Source of the DNA: Macquaria australasica
Taxonomy: Eukaryota > Chordata > Actinopteri > Centrarchiformes > Percichthyidae
Assembly: GCA_005408345.1 (NCBI GenBank)
Contig: SEMN01000496.1
Span: forward strand, 248,001 to 312,000
Direction: 5' to 3'
Length of the DNA: 64,000 nt
Part shown: piece by piece, positions 35,898 to 50,856 of the stretch
How the letters are laid out: every line of letters begins with the position of its first letter
Position numbering within the stretch: position 1 is the first letter of the stretch
Position numbers and translations under genes: made by a program
The notes under the pieces: generated by a model
What the model was told of the DNA's origin: nothing
The model's database searches: none
The model's input: only the letters and a program-made list of their open reading frames with translations

Positions 35898-38800
35898 CTG
35901 GAGGGAAAAACAAAAACACAGCCTCAGTATGAGCAGTTTTTGTGAAACTCCTTAATAGACTGTTCGCTAAATCCCTCCTCCAAACAGCAATTAGCTTATC
36001 AAGCATACCGTATCCAAGCACGCCAGGCCTGTCGAGCTTTGTATTGCTGCACATGTTGAAGCAGTGTGGATGGAGGGGCTCTAGTAAGAGCCGTCTCCAA
36101 AGAGTCTTTTTTCACCCGTCCAAAAGCAAAAATATGTGGGAAAAATTGTAAGGAACCAATTTCACAGCCACTAACGGCTAACTAACGTACAACACAAGAA
36201 GCCTAGTGTTACTCTCGAAGCCAACGGTTAGCATATCATAAGCTAACACAGATTACGTTACGTTCAGGACTGCCACGTCCACTAAGTTTAGCCCAACATT
36301 AGCAGGTGCTTTTTATTGGATTTGGGAAAGTTTACCCACAAAACTTAATCCTTTGTCCTCATCCTCAGATCCTTTTCTCCTAACATTAACCTCATGTTCT
36401 TGTTCTTCTTTGTGTTGTTTTTCCAAGTAACTTATATATTTCTATCATAAACATCTGAATGGGGTTCTGCACATTTTATCATACTGTACTATAATACAAG
36501 GGCCTGGAGCTAATTAGCGCTACCCCACAATACAACAACACTGCTACTACATTATTTCCATGTGGTATGTTTTCTGCATGGATCATCAACCGCTGAGGAT
36601 GCTGACTTCCTGCCTGGGACATGTAGCTCTAGCCTCAGTCTTCTTTGAAACAGTGCATACCATCCAGGTAGCCATCATTTTGATCATTAAAAAGTCTGCC
36701 AGATGGACTCGAGCAGAGCTAAGCTAACATTGGTTATCTAGGAACAAACGGATTCAAAAATTCCCACATTTCGAGTGGTAAATCAGCCAGATATCATTGC
36801 AAAGCAGTGCTAGAATGTAAGGCTTGACAGGCGTAGCAACAGTAACTAAGGGGGTGGGGCTTTATACGGCCATGTAACTCAAATTTCATAGTTCTTCACA
36901 GGCAATACAAAACCATCACCACATTATAGCACAATATTTCATCTTTTTGAGGCACGAGTTACCTTAAATCTCCATCTTGTCACAACAACAAATTTCAAAG
37001 TGTGGTCCTTTCCCAAGATTTCCTCGTTGCATAAAATGTCCAGCTGTGGAAAGACAATAAAAGAGCAAATTAGCGAACATTTTCTGACCTCAGAGTGTCT
37101 GAACTTTCCAACATGCGGGAAATAAATCTCCATTTCCCTACGGAGAGGTTAACAACATGACCAACTATGACAAACACTGGTTGGAGAACCTCTGCTATCA
37201 TTTTTCAGTTGAGTTATAACATCGCTGTTTCTTGGAGAGGAAGCTGGGGAAAGGTTATTTTGACATGGAGTGGCCCCCGTCCAGCAGCGGGGCTTCTTGG
37301 GAGAACACAGAAGTTCAATACTGAACACGAGGCAGGCTCGCCAAATCTACAGCTCCTCCTGTGAACATTGATATTGTGCTGAGCAGTGCCTCGCATCTGC
37401 ATCTGCCAGTCAATACTGTGAGAGGAGGGAGGCAGAGGGAGAGAGAGAGGAGGCTGGGAACGAACACTGCCACAGCATCACCTGCTGGCTCTGACTGGAA
37501 GGATGCTCTGATGGATAAACACCAGCCAGCCTTTATCAGCACTGACAGAGCGGCAGAAAGTGTCCAGGTCTGTGAAGAAAGAAGAAAAAATACCCCCCCC
37601 CCAAAAAAAGAAAAAAAAAATCCAGATGGCTGCAGAGCTGTGATTTCATCTTGAAACTAAATGAGGGCTTTTGTGTCAAAATAAAAGAAATTTGAGGGGG
37701 GAAAACTACAAAAAGAACATCTCCAATCCTCCTTGATTTCCTTGTACAAACCAGAAGATTGTACATCACAGCTGTGGGAAGATGCTAATAATCCTCACCA
37801 AAATAAATCTGCAGGAGAAGAGTACCGACACTCCTTTAAGACATGTCAAGTCAAGTAAGAAAAGTCCATTTTTAAACAAAAAGGCCAGAAAGGTCACTTG
37901 TTTCAGCTTCTCAAATGTGAATATTTGCTGGTTTTCTTTGTGTTCTGTGATAATTGAAGATCTTTAGGGCCCTTTTTCTTTTTTGACACTTAATTCTCTA
38001 TCTCTTAATTGAGAAAATAATTGGCAGATTAACAAATATTGTAAATAAGCAACAGTTGCAGCCCTATAAACAACAAAGAGACTGATTGCACATTATATTT
38101 AGACAGAGACAGAGGCATTCACTAACAGTAGTTCCCAAACTGGGGATCAGGTCAGGATCCCCTGGTAAACCTGAGGAGTCATGAGATGATTAACAAGAAA
38201 AGAAAGGGGAAGAAAAACCATTTCTGTATGTTCATTTTTCTGACTTTTTTCAAATCTCTGCTTCTTACTTGTGACATACTAGAGAGTTTTACCTCTTCAG
38301 GACTCTTCAAACTACAAAAAAGGAATCAATCAAAGAAGAGAACATCAATCTTTGACATATTGTAGCTGTACAGTGAAAACATCTGCAAATATGGTGATTT
38401 TGAATTTTTCTGATAAACTGCATGTTCCTTGAAGTGAGAAAATTATTCTACATCTTAAGGTAAACAAATCATTTATAATTCCCATTTGATATATATTCGT
38501 TATCACAGGACAGGACTCAAGAAGGTATTGTTTACCTATAAAGAGTCAAAAGCCAAAAAGGTTGGAAACCATGGCTCCAAAATGCGAGAATCTTGTAGGT
38601 CTTCACATAATGTAGACAATAATTTTATCTCCTACACTTGGCTTTAATATATGCAGTCACTTTGGAAGATAAAGTAACACTTTTTAAAAAGAGGTTGATC
38701 AGTTTGGCTGTTTCTGTTCATTTATTCAGGCATTCAGTTCCTGCAGAGACATTTAGATGGGTGACAGGACCACAACGGTGGGTTTACACACATGAGGAAT

Positions 38801-41800
38801 GAGTAAAGAGCGCACTGTTCTCTGACAAAGCAAAGCCTTGTAAAGCTCTGCGCTTGGCTCGCCGCTGAAAACAGAATCGGTTCGAACAACAGCTTTTGAT
38901 AGTCAATAGAAAGGACAACAATGGCTGGTGGGGAGAGCGGATGCCTCGCCAAAGTTGTGCTATGGAGGCCGACGATATGATGGAGCCTACCCACTCATCT
39001 CTGTGACAGCCAGTAAAAAAGAGACAGAAAATAAAAAAATAGAAGACACGAAGGCGTCTGTGATGATTATTCACGGCATTCTAAAAATCCATCTGTCAAA
39101 TTATCGCCCATGCTTCCCCCTGCTGCTCTGAACGGGGTGGTAAAGGCAATAAATAGAAAAATTACCACACCTAGATATCATAAGGGCTCGTTTCCTGCTA
39201 AATATAACAAACACAAAGGCTTTGTATAAGTCAGTGCAGAAAAGTATAATAAACTGACCTCTGTGTAATTTCTTGTGATTAACTAAACTTTCTGATACAC
39301 ATGGCCCACACCGCCCAGCTGGTGCTCCAAACAAATTAAAACAAATGCCAAGAATTAAAAAAGATTTGTTCCAAATTGCTACAAATCCATTTTTGTCAGG
39401 CTTTAACAAGCACAGATGATTGTATCTACATTATTAGTTAAGCACAGGAATTAAGATGACTGAGAACAGTAATCCACAGTCGCGCTCATCTTAACCCAAA
39501 AATTCATTTTGGACTGAAAGTCCTTGGAATGAAAACCACAGTTTCACCCAGGTCACTCTCATCTTGTCCCACCACCCACTCAAGATCCTTTTGATTAAGA
39601 ATAATTCATGAGCCGAGGTGATTCTCTGATATTTAAACGCTTTTATATGTCTTATATTTCTTTTCCTTTTGTGAAGCAGACAGATGTTAAACTTCAAAAT
39701 GCACTTTGCAGCCTGACCTTTGCAGAATTTTAGCAGCTGTGACCTGCAGGTCAAATCTAGCTTTGAGCAATAAAACAATGTGACTGGTGCCAAATGTTAG
39801 CTTCAAGGTTTTTAACATGTACAGAAGTGGCATTAAGCAGGGGAAAAAAACTCCCTCAACGACGGGGCAAAAAAACAAAACAAACATTTTCTCTTGAATT
39901 TGTTTCTTTATCCTGTGATCTTTGTAGTTTCACAGTTTTAGACCTTCACTAAAACTACATTTAGCATGTGACAGATCCAACAATGGCTTCCTCTCAGCTC
40001 ACTGCTCTCTGGGCCGGTGGAGCGTGTTATTATCTGTACCTCATTAAATGATGTCAGGTTAAGCTTTTTGGCGATGAACTTCTTGAGGTGGAGGACTGTG
40101 GCTTGTGCTGAACAGCGGATCCACTTGCGCTTCAGACCTCGAAGCTTGCTGCTGTTGCATTCCAAGCAGATGCTGACCTGTGAGCACAAAACATCATTAA
40201 GACAGTTTTTATTGCAGGTTTTACAATGCTATCAATACCTACTGCAGGTTAAAGGACTACACAGTTTGCTAATAGTAATTCAAGATTTTCGCAAAATACA
40301 CACACAGCATTTTTTTGGCAGGTTTATTTTCATCACTTTGGTCCAAAGTGAAGTGTCAAAATAATGAACAGATTGTCTGGACATTTTGGAAAAGACATCT
40401 GTGAACCCCGGAGGATGAATCTTTGACTCTGGGGATCACTTCTAGCACCAGCAACAGCTCAAAACAGTATCCAACACAAGATTCCTATCAGCCTCACTTT
40501 AAGCTTTATGATAATAAAGTTTGCTAACTGCTGCCTGTTAACAAACAGTTATATTATTAGCAATGCTAATGTTAGCATTCAGCTCAAAGCAAAGGCCTTA
40601 GTCAAGGCTACAGCTCAGTCATTTATCTAACTGGAATTGTCATGACCACAGGATTAACTAATTAAGTTGAAGCAAATGTGCACAAAGCTTTCAAGTCTAG
40701 TTCGACTTTAGTTTTTGCATTGTCGACCAATAAAAAACTGTCAGTGTGACCTAGCCATCAGAGGTGAACGCCATTTAGCCCAAAATGTTTCATGAACTAC
40801 TTTTCTGGTAAAATGAGACAAATACTTTTGCACAGTTAACAAAATGACCTTTCCTCTGGCGCAACCTTCATGCCAAACTTCACATTTTTTTGCCCCAGTA
40901 GTATTTGGGGATCTATGATTAGCTGTTATATCTCCATTTTTCATCCATGTATGTATATTAATTTGCAGCTTCACATGACTGCTACAAGCTAGCAGTAGCT
41001 GTAGACTTTTAGTCTGGTTTAAAACCAAAAAGTGGTGAAACGGCAGGAGCAGTGCTGCCGTTTTTGAAACCAGTTTCTGAACTTCCAGCTAAGCAGGAGA
41101 GATGCTAAGTATATACCGTATTCTCAGTATCTCAAGAGTCACTTATTTCCCCTGATCTTTCATGAAAAAAGACTTTATGATTAATAAAGGACAATATGAT
41201 AGCTGGTTAATTCAGCCTGGCACTGGTGCCGATTTCCAATTCTGCTCGTACTGCACGTCCCACTGAACCAGTATTGTCGGTGCGTGTTTTGCTTATTGGC
41301 TTCTTTCATGCGACAGAGTGTCACTGCCTTTGGCCTGTGCACTTGTTTGTCCCCTGGGGTGAAACGGTAGGTGGTTTTGGCAGTCGATGGTTGCAGGAGT
41401 CAGACTGCATTACTGCCACTGAGCTCCAGCCCCCACATATCAAAAGACAGAAGAGGAGGACAGGAGCCGTGTATTTCTTCATTCGTGGGTGTCCTTCTGT
41501 CTCTTTGTATCCCTCTCTTTTGAGACAGGAAAAACTGACATTACCCTGGTTTCTGCTTAAACTTGGAAATCATCTCTGTTCTCAAATAAACTCTGGCAGC
41601 GCTTCACTGCACCCCCTGTCCTTCTATAAGCAAAGAGCGACACCGTAATAGATCTGATTCCCAGCGGCGCTGGCAATGAGGGAGGCTCATAATGTGAAAT
41701 AAAAGCATTGGTGGTGATCTGGACTCCACGCCGGCTCCACGGCAGTCTGAGAGGCAGTTTCATTACATTACAGTACATTAGTGACATCTTTATGGAGCCA

Positions 41801-44800
41801 AAGAGTCCTGCAACAGCTATACATACTCACAGACGTGACTGATGCAATAGTGAGGCATATCAAGAAAATATCTTATGTTGCTTTTTGGTGTCACACAGAG
41901 AAAGCTTAACACTGTTTTACGGCTCATTACTGAGTCCTGAATGGTTGCAGAGGTCTGAGGCAATATATCTATTGCTGTTGTTTTTGTCTGTGTGTGTAGT
42001 TGTGTGTAGTTGTGTGTTTAAAAAAAAGCTTGAGTCTCTCTGAGTATTGAGTTTGGACCGCTGATAAATCAGGCTGAGGATTCAAGGCTCGATTAATAAT
42101 TTAGAGCAAAGCTGCATTCTCCAATTTCTCCAAAGACTTATTATGGACTCTTTAAGCCCGTAATAGTTTATTAAATTAAAACAATCTTTTCTCACCCTAC
42201 AGACATCTTATCCCGTCCTCAGACGGAAATATTAACCTCTGAAACTCCACTACTTCATGCTGATAAAGTAGGTTTCTTTTTTTTTTGTGTGTCACTGCTT
42301 TTATTAGCTTTCTCTGGCACTGCCTCACACCCCAAGGTTACACTCTGAAAGGTCGTCCAGAAGACAGTGGGGAAGTGGTTCTGGAAGTCGGCCATGCGTG
42401 CTGGTTCGCCTGCCGGTTCTTACATCTTAGTGGCTTCTACATCTTCAGTGACATCATTGGGAGGGGGGGGGCACTTTTGTCCCTCATCTTCATTCTTCTT
42501 GATTGCAACTGCTGCCATCATTCCTCTCGACTTCTCTCTCTTTTCTTCTCTCTCTCTTCTCGTAGGACTATAAACCCCTTGAGATGTACCATCTTGTTTT
42601 GCATTTTCCAATCTTCTCTCTCCACCACTTTCTGCTTTTCTAATAAAGTTCATCTTTTATTATGGCATCCTCTGCTCTCTACAATCTGGGCTGGTTGCTG
42701 CATTCTGGAAAATGAAAGGGCTTCGAAGGACATGTCCAGTAATAATTTATCGGCCCTCAATTGTCAGGACTTGGCGAAAAGGATCAAATCAGGGTATATG
42801 TAGTTTTATGTCGGTGTAAACGATACATTGTCTCAAGGTATGTGTATTGTTATTTCGCCCATTTCTTGATGTTCAAAGGACTTGATTCTTCCAAACAACT
42901 CCTTTGTTCTGAATACATCCTGCGGCCTTAGTTTGGAGAGTAAACAGTAAAATGTGGGACCTCTGCAGTCACAAAATCTATGGATAATCTTAATCTTAAT
43001 GCAGTGTGTACACAGAAAAAACGGTTTCCCTGGAGAAGGTCTATATACGAGGTCCTGTAAACCGATAGCACCTCCATAAACCTCTCATTCTTGCACAGAA
43101 TGAGAGGTTAATGATTAAGGATTTTACAACTCTGTGAGGTTATCACAGCAGCAATCAATTCTATCCTCCGTCTAGATGACTGTGAGGGAGACTATAGAAG
43201 AACACCAGTCGTGTTTCTGCCAAGAATGTGTTCTTGGGGTTAGGGTTACTCCTCTGGTCAATGCAGTGTGAAGCCTCATGACGTTGCATTTCATCGTGGT
43301 GCCCTTTTGTGATTCTTGCCACAACCCTGTGTCCGTGTCCATTCATTGAAATGAATGAGAAGACTGTTTGGTTTTTTTGATGCAGTGATATTGTCTGTTT
43401 CGACACAGTTGATGGTGGGTAGTGTCTCCCTTTTCATCTCAAAGATCGCTACTTTTAAGAGTTTGCATATCTCCAGCAGACTGCATCTTATTCCATCACA
43501 CATCATCCTCTCATCACAGCCATTTCCTTTCTGTCTGTTCTGATGAGACTCACCTTCTCAATATTCACCACTTTCTCCTAACTCACACGATGCCTTCCTC
43601 CAGCATAAATTCTTAAAAATTACATTCTGTAATTATTTTGATGCCACCTCATCACCCTGCATTGTGACTTGTTTTCATCAGCGGAGCTTTTTCTCTCTCA
43701 ATCCTGCAAATCTCTCATTTTCATCAGTCATCTTGTATTCCTCGGCTCTTTCCCTCCCTCCTCCTCTCCGTGACATTTGACATGACTGCCGTATTAGCTA
43801 TTCTGAATGCATTCTGCACCGCTGCTGAATATCCAAAGGGCAAGATCTTCACCCTCATCAGGGCAGCCTGCATTCCCCGCATGGCAGTAGAGAGCTTGTT
43901 GATTGGAGACGACCGGCTTGTTTTTAAATCTGCCTGTTGGGTTTTTGTCTACGACTAAAATGGGATAAAACCAATTTTCTTCAGCCCGTGCAACATTGCA
44001 GGGAAGACGCTTTGTGTTTCTGATAGCGTCTGTCCAGCACAACAATAACTCCGCTCTCTCTGCATTATTAATATCATTTTGCAGGGCTTGAGAATGTGCA
44101 AGAATACCAATGAAATCAAGAAAAGCCCATTTCCATTTTAAATGTGTTCAGTGGACGGCAGTGGTGTGGTGTCTGGGATCTATACAAATAAAACAGGCGA
44201 AACACCAAAGACAAAAGAATCCAGTAATTGTAAAACAACCTGGTAAATCACATAGGGGCCACTTTTATAAAGGCAATAATTTATGTGCAGGCTTTTACGG
44301 CAATTGTACCCGCAATTATCACCAACCGTTTTTCTTTCCCTTAGTGCTTTTGTTCCTGACAGACTCCTTTGTAACCCACAATTATTTTATCCAATTTGCT
44401 TCTTCTAATCTCTGCTAAAAGACAAAACAATGTGTACTGCCTCCCAAACTTCTTTGTATATTATAAAACTGGTTTATTGTTAAAGGGCCGGTTCACCTAA
44501 TTTACATTAAAAGAAAACCAGCCTCATTTAACTTTAGTGGTACTTATTCACGTTATTCTGATATCTGACTGATATTTCTGCCTCGATACCATTAAAATTA
44601 AGGATGGGATTATGTTTGTGGTGCCCACAGCATTGAAAATTGACATCTAAAAAATTTACTTTTCAGATACAATGCCCCTGTTACTCTGAATAATCCTCGG
44701 ACCTTGCTGTCAACAGTTTTTAAATTCTGAGTAACTGGGATTAAACATACTTTGCTGTTGAGTTCTTTAAAAGGTAATTATCAATGCTGTGATCACCACA

Positions 44801-47800
44801 AGCACAATTTAATTTACTCACATTGTGCTGGGACAGAGGCAGACATCTCAAAACCTGGGCAAAGACATCAAAAACTATCTTCATGGTCACCAGGGGAAGG
44901 GAGTGATGTTTTTTCTAAATTAGGTGAACCAAGCCTTTAACTAAGTAAAAGAGAGGCTGTTATTTTAAGAGGACCTGGAGAGAGGAAATGAGAGGCATAA
45001 ATTGCTGGAAGTAAATCAGGAAGTTAGGGCATACCTGCTCATCGCTACGGTGATAGTCATTGTCCTCTTCTGGTTTCTCCTCTCCCGCCTCCTTATTGGC
45101 CGTTTCCTCTGATTTTGCATCGCCTGTGCAGAAAACAAAAAGGGAGGAGGAGCACTGAGCTGCTATGTTGCAAATTCCGAATAAAAATTCATATTTGCTC
45201 CCCAGAGTAGAGCACAGTAACAGATCTAAACATGCACACGTACAGGGTAAAAGCATGCATGTATCAACATTTCTTTAGCGTATAGTTCATGGGCACTTCA
45301 TTGTCTCAAACTGCATCTGCATGTTTCTGTTTTTGCTGCAGTCAATCCAGTGATCGAGCAGCGTGTTTCCTTCATCATGCTCATTAACTCAAGTCAAGAG
45401 GCTTGAGCTTAATCGACGTCCATGGCGGCCCCGTTGAAAACAAGACTTGTTGGACGTGGGGGAAACGGGCCCGTTTGTCTCTCTGCAGAATTTAAACAGC
45501 CTGTGCCTGTTGGAGCGTAAAAACACCTAGTCATTCTCCATACTGATTAGCCTACATGAGGGCTGGCATTTGCTCTACCTTAATTGAGTTTGTCTGGTTT
45601 TGCTATTTGTGCCTTTTTTTTCCAGGAAAATGGAAGCACATATGGGAAGACATTAGAGAAAGCAGCAATCTCCTGTGAACATACGGTAAAATAGGAAGAA
45701 AGAGTTCTCACACTGTGGTACTGACGGTAATGTGTTCAGAAAGGTAAGGTACTGTTTACACCACATAGAGCTTTTGGTTTGGAGCAGGTAGAAACCTGAA
45801 TGACTGAAGCTTGAGGGAAAATGTGTTAATTTGCCTGAAGGGGGATATGATTTAAATGAAAACAAGGTTATATACATTTTATAAATGTTAATTCACTAAA
45901 TGTGTTCTGCAATCTGAAAGTACCTTTTAATTATTCTCTCCAGAGAGTAATACTGAAAGTGTGGACCGACAGATTGTAAAAAACAGTAAAAAGAAAAAAA
46001 AGGAAGGATTCAGATCTACAGAGCTGCCAACCAGCTTACAGAATGCCAACAGCATCGGACAGCAACAGAGACGTAGTCCACCAAACTGGTTGATAAAACT
46101 GCCACCCAGCTAAATAAAAACCTGATTTGCTTACAGGACCAACAATATATGCAATATGTACATGTACGTGCACTTTAGCGATGTGGTTACTGTCGGCTTT
46201 TGTAGCTGCAGTAACCTTGTTGGTTAAATGTTATATAAATGAAAGACCTGGTTTACTTAATTGCAGTATGGGCTTAAAAAGAAAACGAGTTAACACAGCT
46301 AGAATAAAGAAGTGCACGACAAAGACTTCTGGTGGGGAAGGTATTGGTGTAACAGCTGTGCAGAGGAATGAAAGGACATACCATTACTTGTAGAGGTGCA
46401 TCTTGGGCTGCAACTTACACTTTCATTATCAATAAATCTCAGAATTACTTTCTCTATTAATCGATGTAAAAAACGTCCATCACACAAGCCCGCCGTGGCG
46501 CCTTCAAATAGCTTGTTCTGTCTGACCAACACTGCAAAACCCCAAAGATATTCAATGATATAAAACAGAGAAAGCAGCAAACCTTTACATTTGAGAAGCT
46601 GGAAGTACTGTAGGGAATATTCAGCATTTTTGCTTCAATTAATTTTCTACTGTTTAAACTAACGCCCGCACTATACTACTATACCACATGACATGAGTTT
46701 TGACAACATCTTGCCATGTTCGTGCAGCCCAAAATGTCTGACCGAGCAGACTGTACCTGGCAACAAACGTGAGTGAATATGTTTCTGTATGCAGACACCC
46801 AATGTAGTATAGTATCCTAACCACGTCTGCATCAAAAGTTCAGCTGAAACTGAAACACAAACAAATAAATCTTAGTATTTGAGTTTCAACAGTGTCATGC
46901 TGTCTCACTGCAGAGACTTTATAGAGACTTCCTGCTTTAATCTGGTTTCTTGTATGCACAAACACAGTGGAAGGCAGACATCGAAGCAACTTTTTAAACC
47001 CCTGTGAAGCAGCTGCTACAAAGTTGTCCAGGACAGGAGTGGTTATATATTTCTTTATGGGTTTTCTTGTTGGCTGTGATACTGTAGTAGTATTGAATTT
47101 TGAGATGAAACTTAGTTATCAAAGTCAAAATTGTGGCACTGTGACAAAATTGCTGCACAGATGGGTATTCCTTTTCTAACCTTTTAAAAACAAAGAAATT
47201 CAGTCTATTCTTCCTGGATTCAGTGGATGTAATAACGTGGTGTGTGTGTGTGTGTGTGACAGTTTACTTCAGCTTAGACTGCAGATGGGATTGCGTTCAC
47301 CCCTCTGTGACCATTTTCCATTCAGACTAACTCTCACCAATTCCACTGAGTATTACGTGGAAAGGTCTGAGCTTGCTCTGATGTCTCCGCGGTGATTGTC
47401 TCCAGAGTCGGCCTCACTGATTGCTTATCAAGAGGGCCTTGCTCTTATTGTTGTGTCTCACCTTCAAACAACCCTGGAGTACCTCGGTGACTCCAAACAG
47501 ACATAAAGACCCTGTTTGTGTTTGGGATAATGGGATGATTGCTTGGGTCCAGGGATTTTAAATACTGAGCAGTCTAGTCTCCTACAGAGTTTCTGTCTGT
47601 CACTCATTTGGGATCTCTCGCATACAATCAAATCACAAAGGCATGTACAATGACAATATCAAGTGAGGCTACATTGGAAACGAGAGAGTAAACTAGCCGT
47701 GTTTGTGTGTGGGAGTTTATATTGTCATGAAAGAGAAAAATGCACTAAGCAGACTCATCATGGCACCATGTCCCTCCATTTGCTTGCATTAAGTGCTCAG

Positions 47801-50800
47801 GAAACCAGGCAATTTAGAGAAATTATGTTGTACGCTGGTGGGAACCAAGTTTTTGTTCTGCCTGTGTCAAGTAGTGCTTGGAAGAAAACTCATTATGTAT
47901 GCACTTAAAAGTGAAACAAATAGAGTTTAGATTCATGTGTGATGTTATCTGTTAATGTCACAGTGTCATCATTAGTTGATTCTATGGTGCATTTTCTGTC
48001 CCTTTGTAACCCTTCAGGACCACTCCACTCATATCATTTGAGTATCAAACACTCAACACTAAGCTTGAAAGGTGGCTCTGAAGAGTAGTTTTAACCTGAA
48101 TTTAAAAGCCTAACCAGGGAGGGAAGCTGCACCTATAGTTACCTTTGACTGACAGCAGTTACAATGGATTCCAATGGCGACAAAGTCACAGCAAAAAATA
48201 TATCAAAATATACTTAAAACTGTTCAAACCGCTCCTACAGCATCCTTTGCCATTGATTCACATGTCCAGTACGTTCTAAACAATCCTTTCATTAAATTGC
48301 TAAATATGCTACTTGCAACAGATAGTTTGGTATGAAGATATAATTTTGCAGAGAAACTGTCAACAAACTGATGCCATGTCACGTAGGATCATGTCATGCA
48401 AATTGACACCCATGGCACACTTTGAATGCGTGATACAGAGACAAGAAGCAGCTGTAGCCAGGGTGTGAAGACAGAGGGCATGTACAACGCCCAAAAAATA
48501 CCTTTTTAATGTTAGAGAATTCATACAACTAAAGCAGAATATCCACTAAAAGCCAGAGTTACATCTTTACTTAATCTTGTGGGCATGTCACGCAAAAGAG
48601 CCCTATGTCAATTTTAACTTGGTATTGGTGTATTTTGGTTTATATTGTGTTCACTTGGTGGATATTACAAAATAAATTTGGGATTAAGAAGCCCAATATT
48701 CCTAAATAAGGCCCCCACATTTTGCTGTTGGGTGGGCCAACAGCTCATTTTTGCTACAGGGCTCCCTACCATGTTAATCTGGCCATTATTTTGCTACAAT
48801 TTGAATACCAATACCAACTACAATTTAGGGTTTTCCCTGTACTAACGTTTCACAAGGAAATACAATTATTAAACTTTTTCAGTTCCCTGTTGAATAAAAA
48901 CAGAGATTTCATTGTCACTAAGCTACAAGACTGTTGTTAAAAAGCAGACGTTGGCATTGGTCTGCACCAAAGTCATCAAGACTAACTCCAGTAAATTTAT
49001 TGGACATTACCAGCATTAACATTTTTGGTTCTGAATTCAGCTCCGAGGAATTAGGAAGTGCTGCTCTGTGCTGTGTGGTTAGCAATGTGCCAGAAGAAGA
49101 TTTATCTAACTCAGCTGGTTAGAGAGGACCCCAGAGAAAGTTTCTGTTTCTGAGGGATTCTGGATAAATGAACCTTTAATTAAGTGTAATGCGGTTCAGC
49201 TCAGCAGGCAAGGGCAACATTAACAGAGTGCCCACTGTCGCCCGCAGTTAGAGTAGTGTGATCTCTGCTATACCATGTGTTAACTTTGGTTTGCCATTCT
49301 TAAATAAGAGCTAATGAGGAGCATCCATTTCCTCAGACTGGAGAGTAAGAGTGGAAGTAAACAAGCCAGAGTCTGGCTGTGTGTTTTAATGCAAAACGTT
49401 ACTTTAATACCTGTGTGGTGATGCTGGTTATGCAATCACACCATGGCCTGTATGAAATAAGTGAAAATATGTTTTTGGCCTTGTCAGTGAAACTGCCTGG
49501 CTCTAACAACAACAACTAGGTCAGTTGGTTTTGATTGATTGTAAGGGACAGGGTAGCCTCTAGAGGTCACTAGCTGGGCATTTAGACTATAAGGCTGTGT
49601 TCATATTCAGTTGGAGTATAGTGTCAGCTGGCACTATCAAACAGTCTTAATCTCTGCAATAATGAAGATTAACTTTGTACTAAAACGATGGTTTTAGAAC
49701 ATTAGCTTCGGCTGAACTTCGGAACATGTTTTAGCTCAGACAGAGGATTGCTGATGTAGACCCCCATTTCTTAGAGTGGACTGTAGGCTCGACATGTATG
49801 ACAAAGAGGAGGGATCACTACAACTCTGAATGCTCCCTGCCTATGTAATATTACACTTCAGAAAATCAGAACCTATCCTTCAATCTGTGTGCAGGAATCC
49901 AGGTCTTTTTATTCAGTCATAAAACAGAGACTCTCTGTAACTAAATCAGAGCCTTAATGGCACCTGCAAGAACCACTGACACATGACAAGATTCTCATGC
50001 AACACTTCAGGGACATGTTCCCAAGTTAAGAACCCTAGGACTTGGGTCAAATTATTCAGTCCAGACCAAGGTTTGTTTCTTCAATCCTTTGGAAAGGGGG
50101 GAGTCATTACATAAAATTATTATAAATGGAACAACACTGTGCAACACACATCTATTTAATCACAGCAGGAATCGTGGAGAGCCGTAAAAGGTTATCTGTC
50201 ATTATTTGAATGCTACTACTTTGGTTCATCTACCATGATAAAACCAAAGAAATCCAGCGATGTGTAAGTGGGTGGCATGTCATATTACTGTGTTTTTATA
50301 ATGTTATGCTAAAATATACTGTATTCACACTGTAGGTAAAAATACTAATGTGACATATTCAGGCTAACAGGTCGTTTAGTTTCCGGTGTGTGGAGCTGTG
50401 AGGTGAAGCCAACCCTTATACTAGCTTTGAGGTGGACCGCACGATTGAGTAATTCTCTCAACTGCCCTCGAATTCAACCGCAGCTTTCACAATTCACAAA
50501 ACACACAGAACTCAGTTATAAATATACAGTAAAATGTGTCAAAAGTCTGATAGAGCTTCAAATGCACAAAAAACTCTATTGACCCAAGGTAGGAAAACGT
50601 CCTGGTCAATGAGCCTCCAAATGATATGCAACCACTTTTGATTTCCTACAGTTTTTTTCTTGTGTCAAAAGTCAAAAGATATTTTTATTACTACCCAAGG
50701 CAAGAGACATCATATTTGTAGTTTGGCACACTGACCAGAAATGATGGTGAAATGCAATCGAGGAGTCCCTGAGTTTCTATTTCTGTTGGGTTCTGTGGGA

Positions 50801-50812
50801 ATGATCCTTAAA

Positions 50813-50856
<44 letters not shown>

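Larger units (their letters stand above)
40178..45034 (-). other. pcgf3 intron 5 contents
   Basis: About 4.9 kb. It contains a TTAA-flanked MITE (44480-44940) and a perfect 12-bp hairpin (43079-43109). The longest plus-strand frame of the window (42285-42803) lies here and has no recognisable homology. Confidence 0.65.

Noticed and set aside
41226..41648. 140-codon plus-strand frame
   Set aside because: Antisense in intron 5 of pcgf3, without recognisable domain or conserved motif.
42285..42803. 172-codon plus-strand open frame, the longest in the window
   Set aside because: It lies antisense in pcgf3 intron 5, its composition is that of translated T/C-rich non-coding DNA, and no domain or homologue is recognisable.
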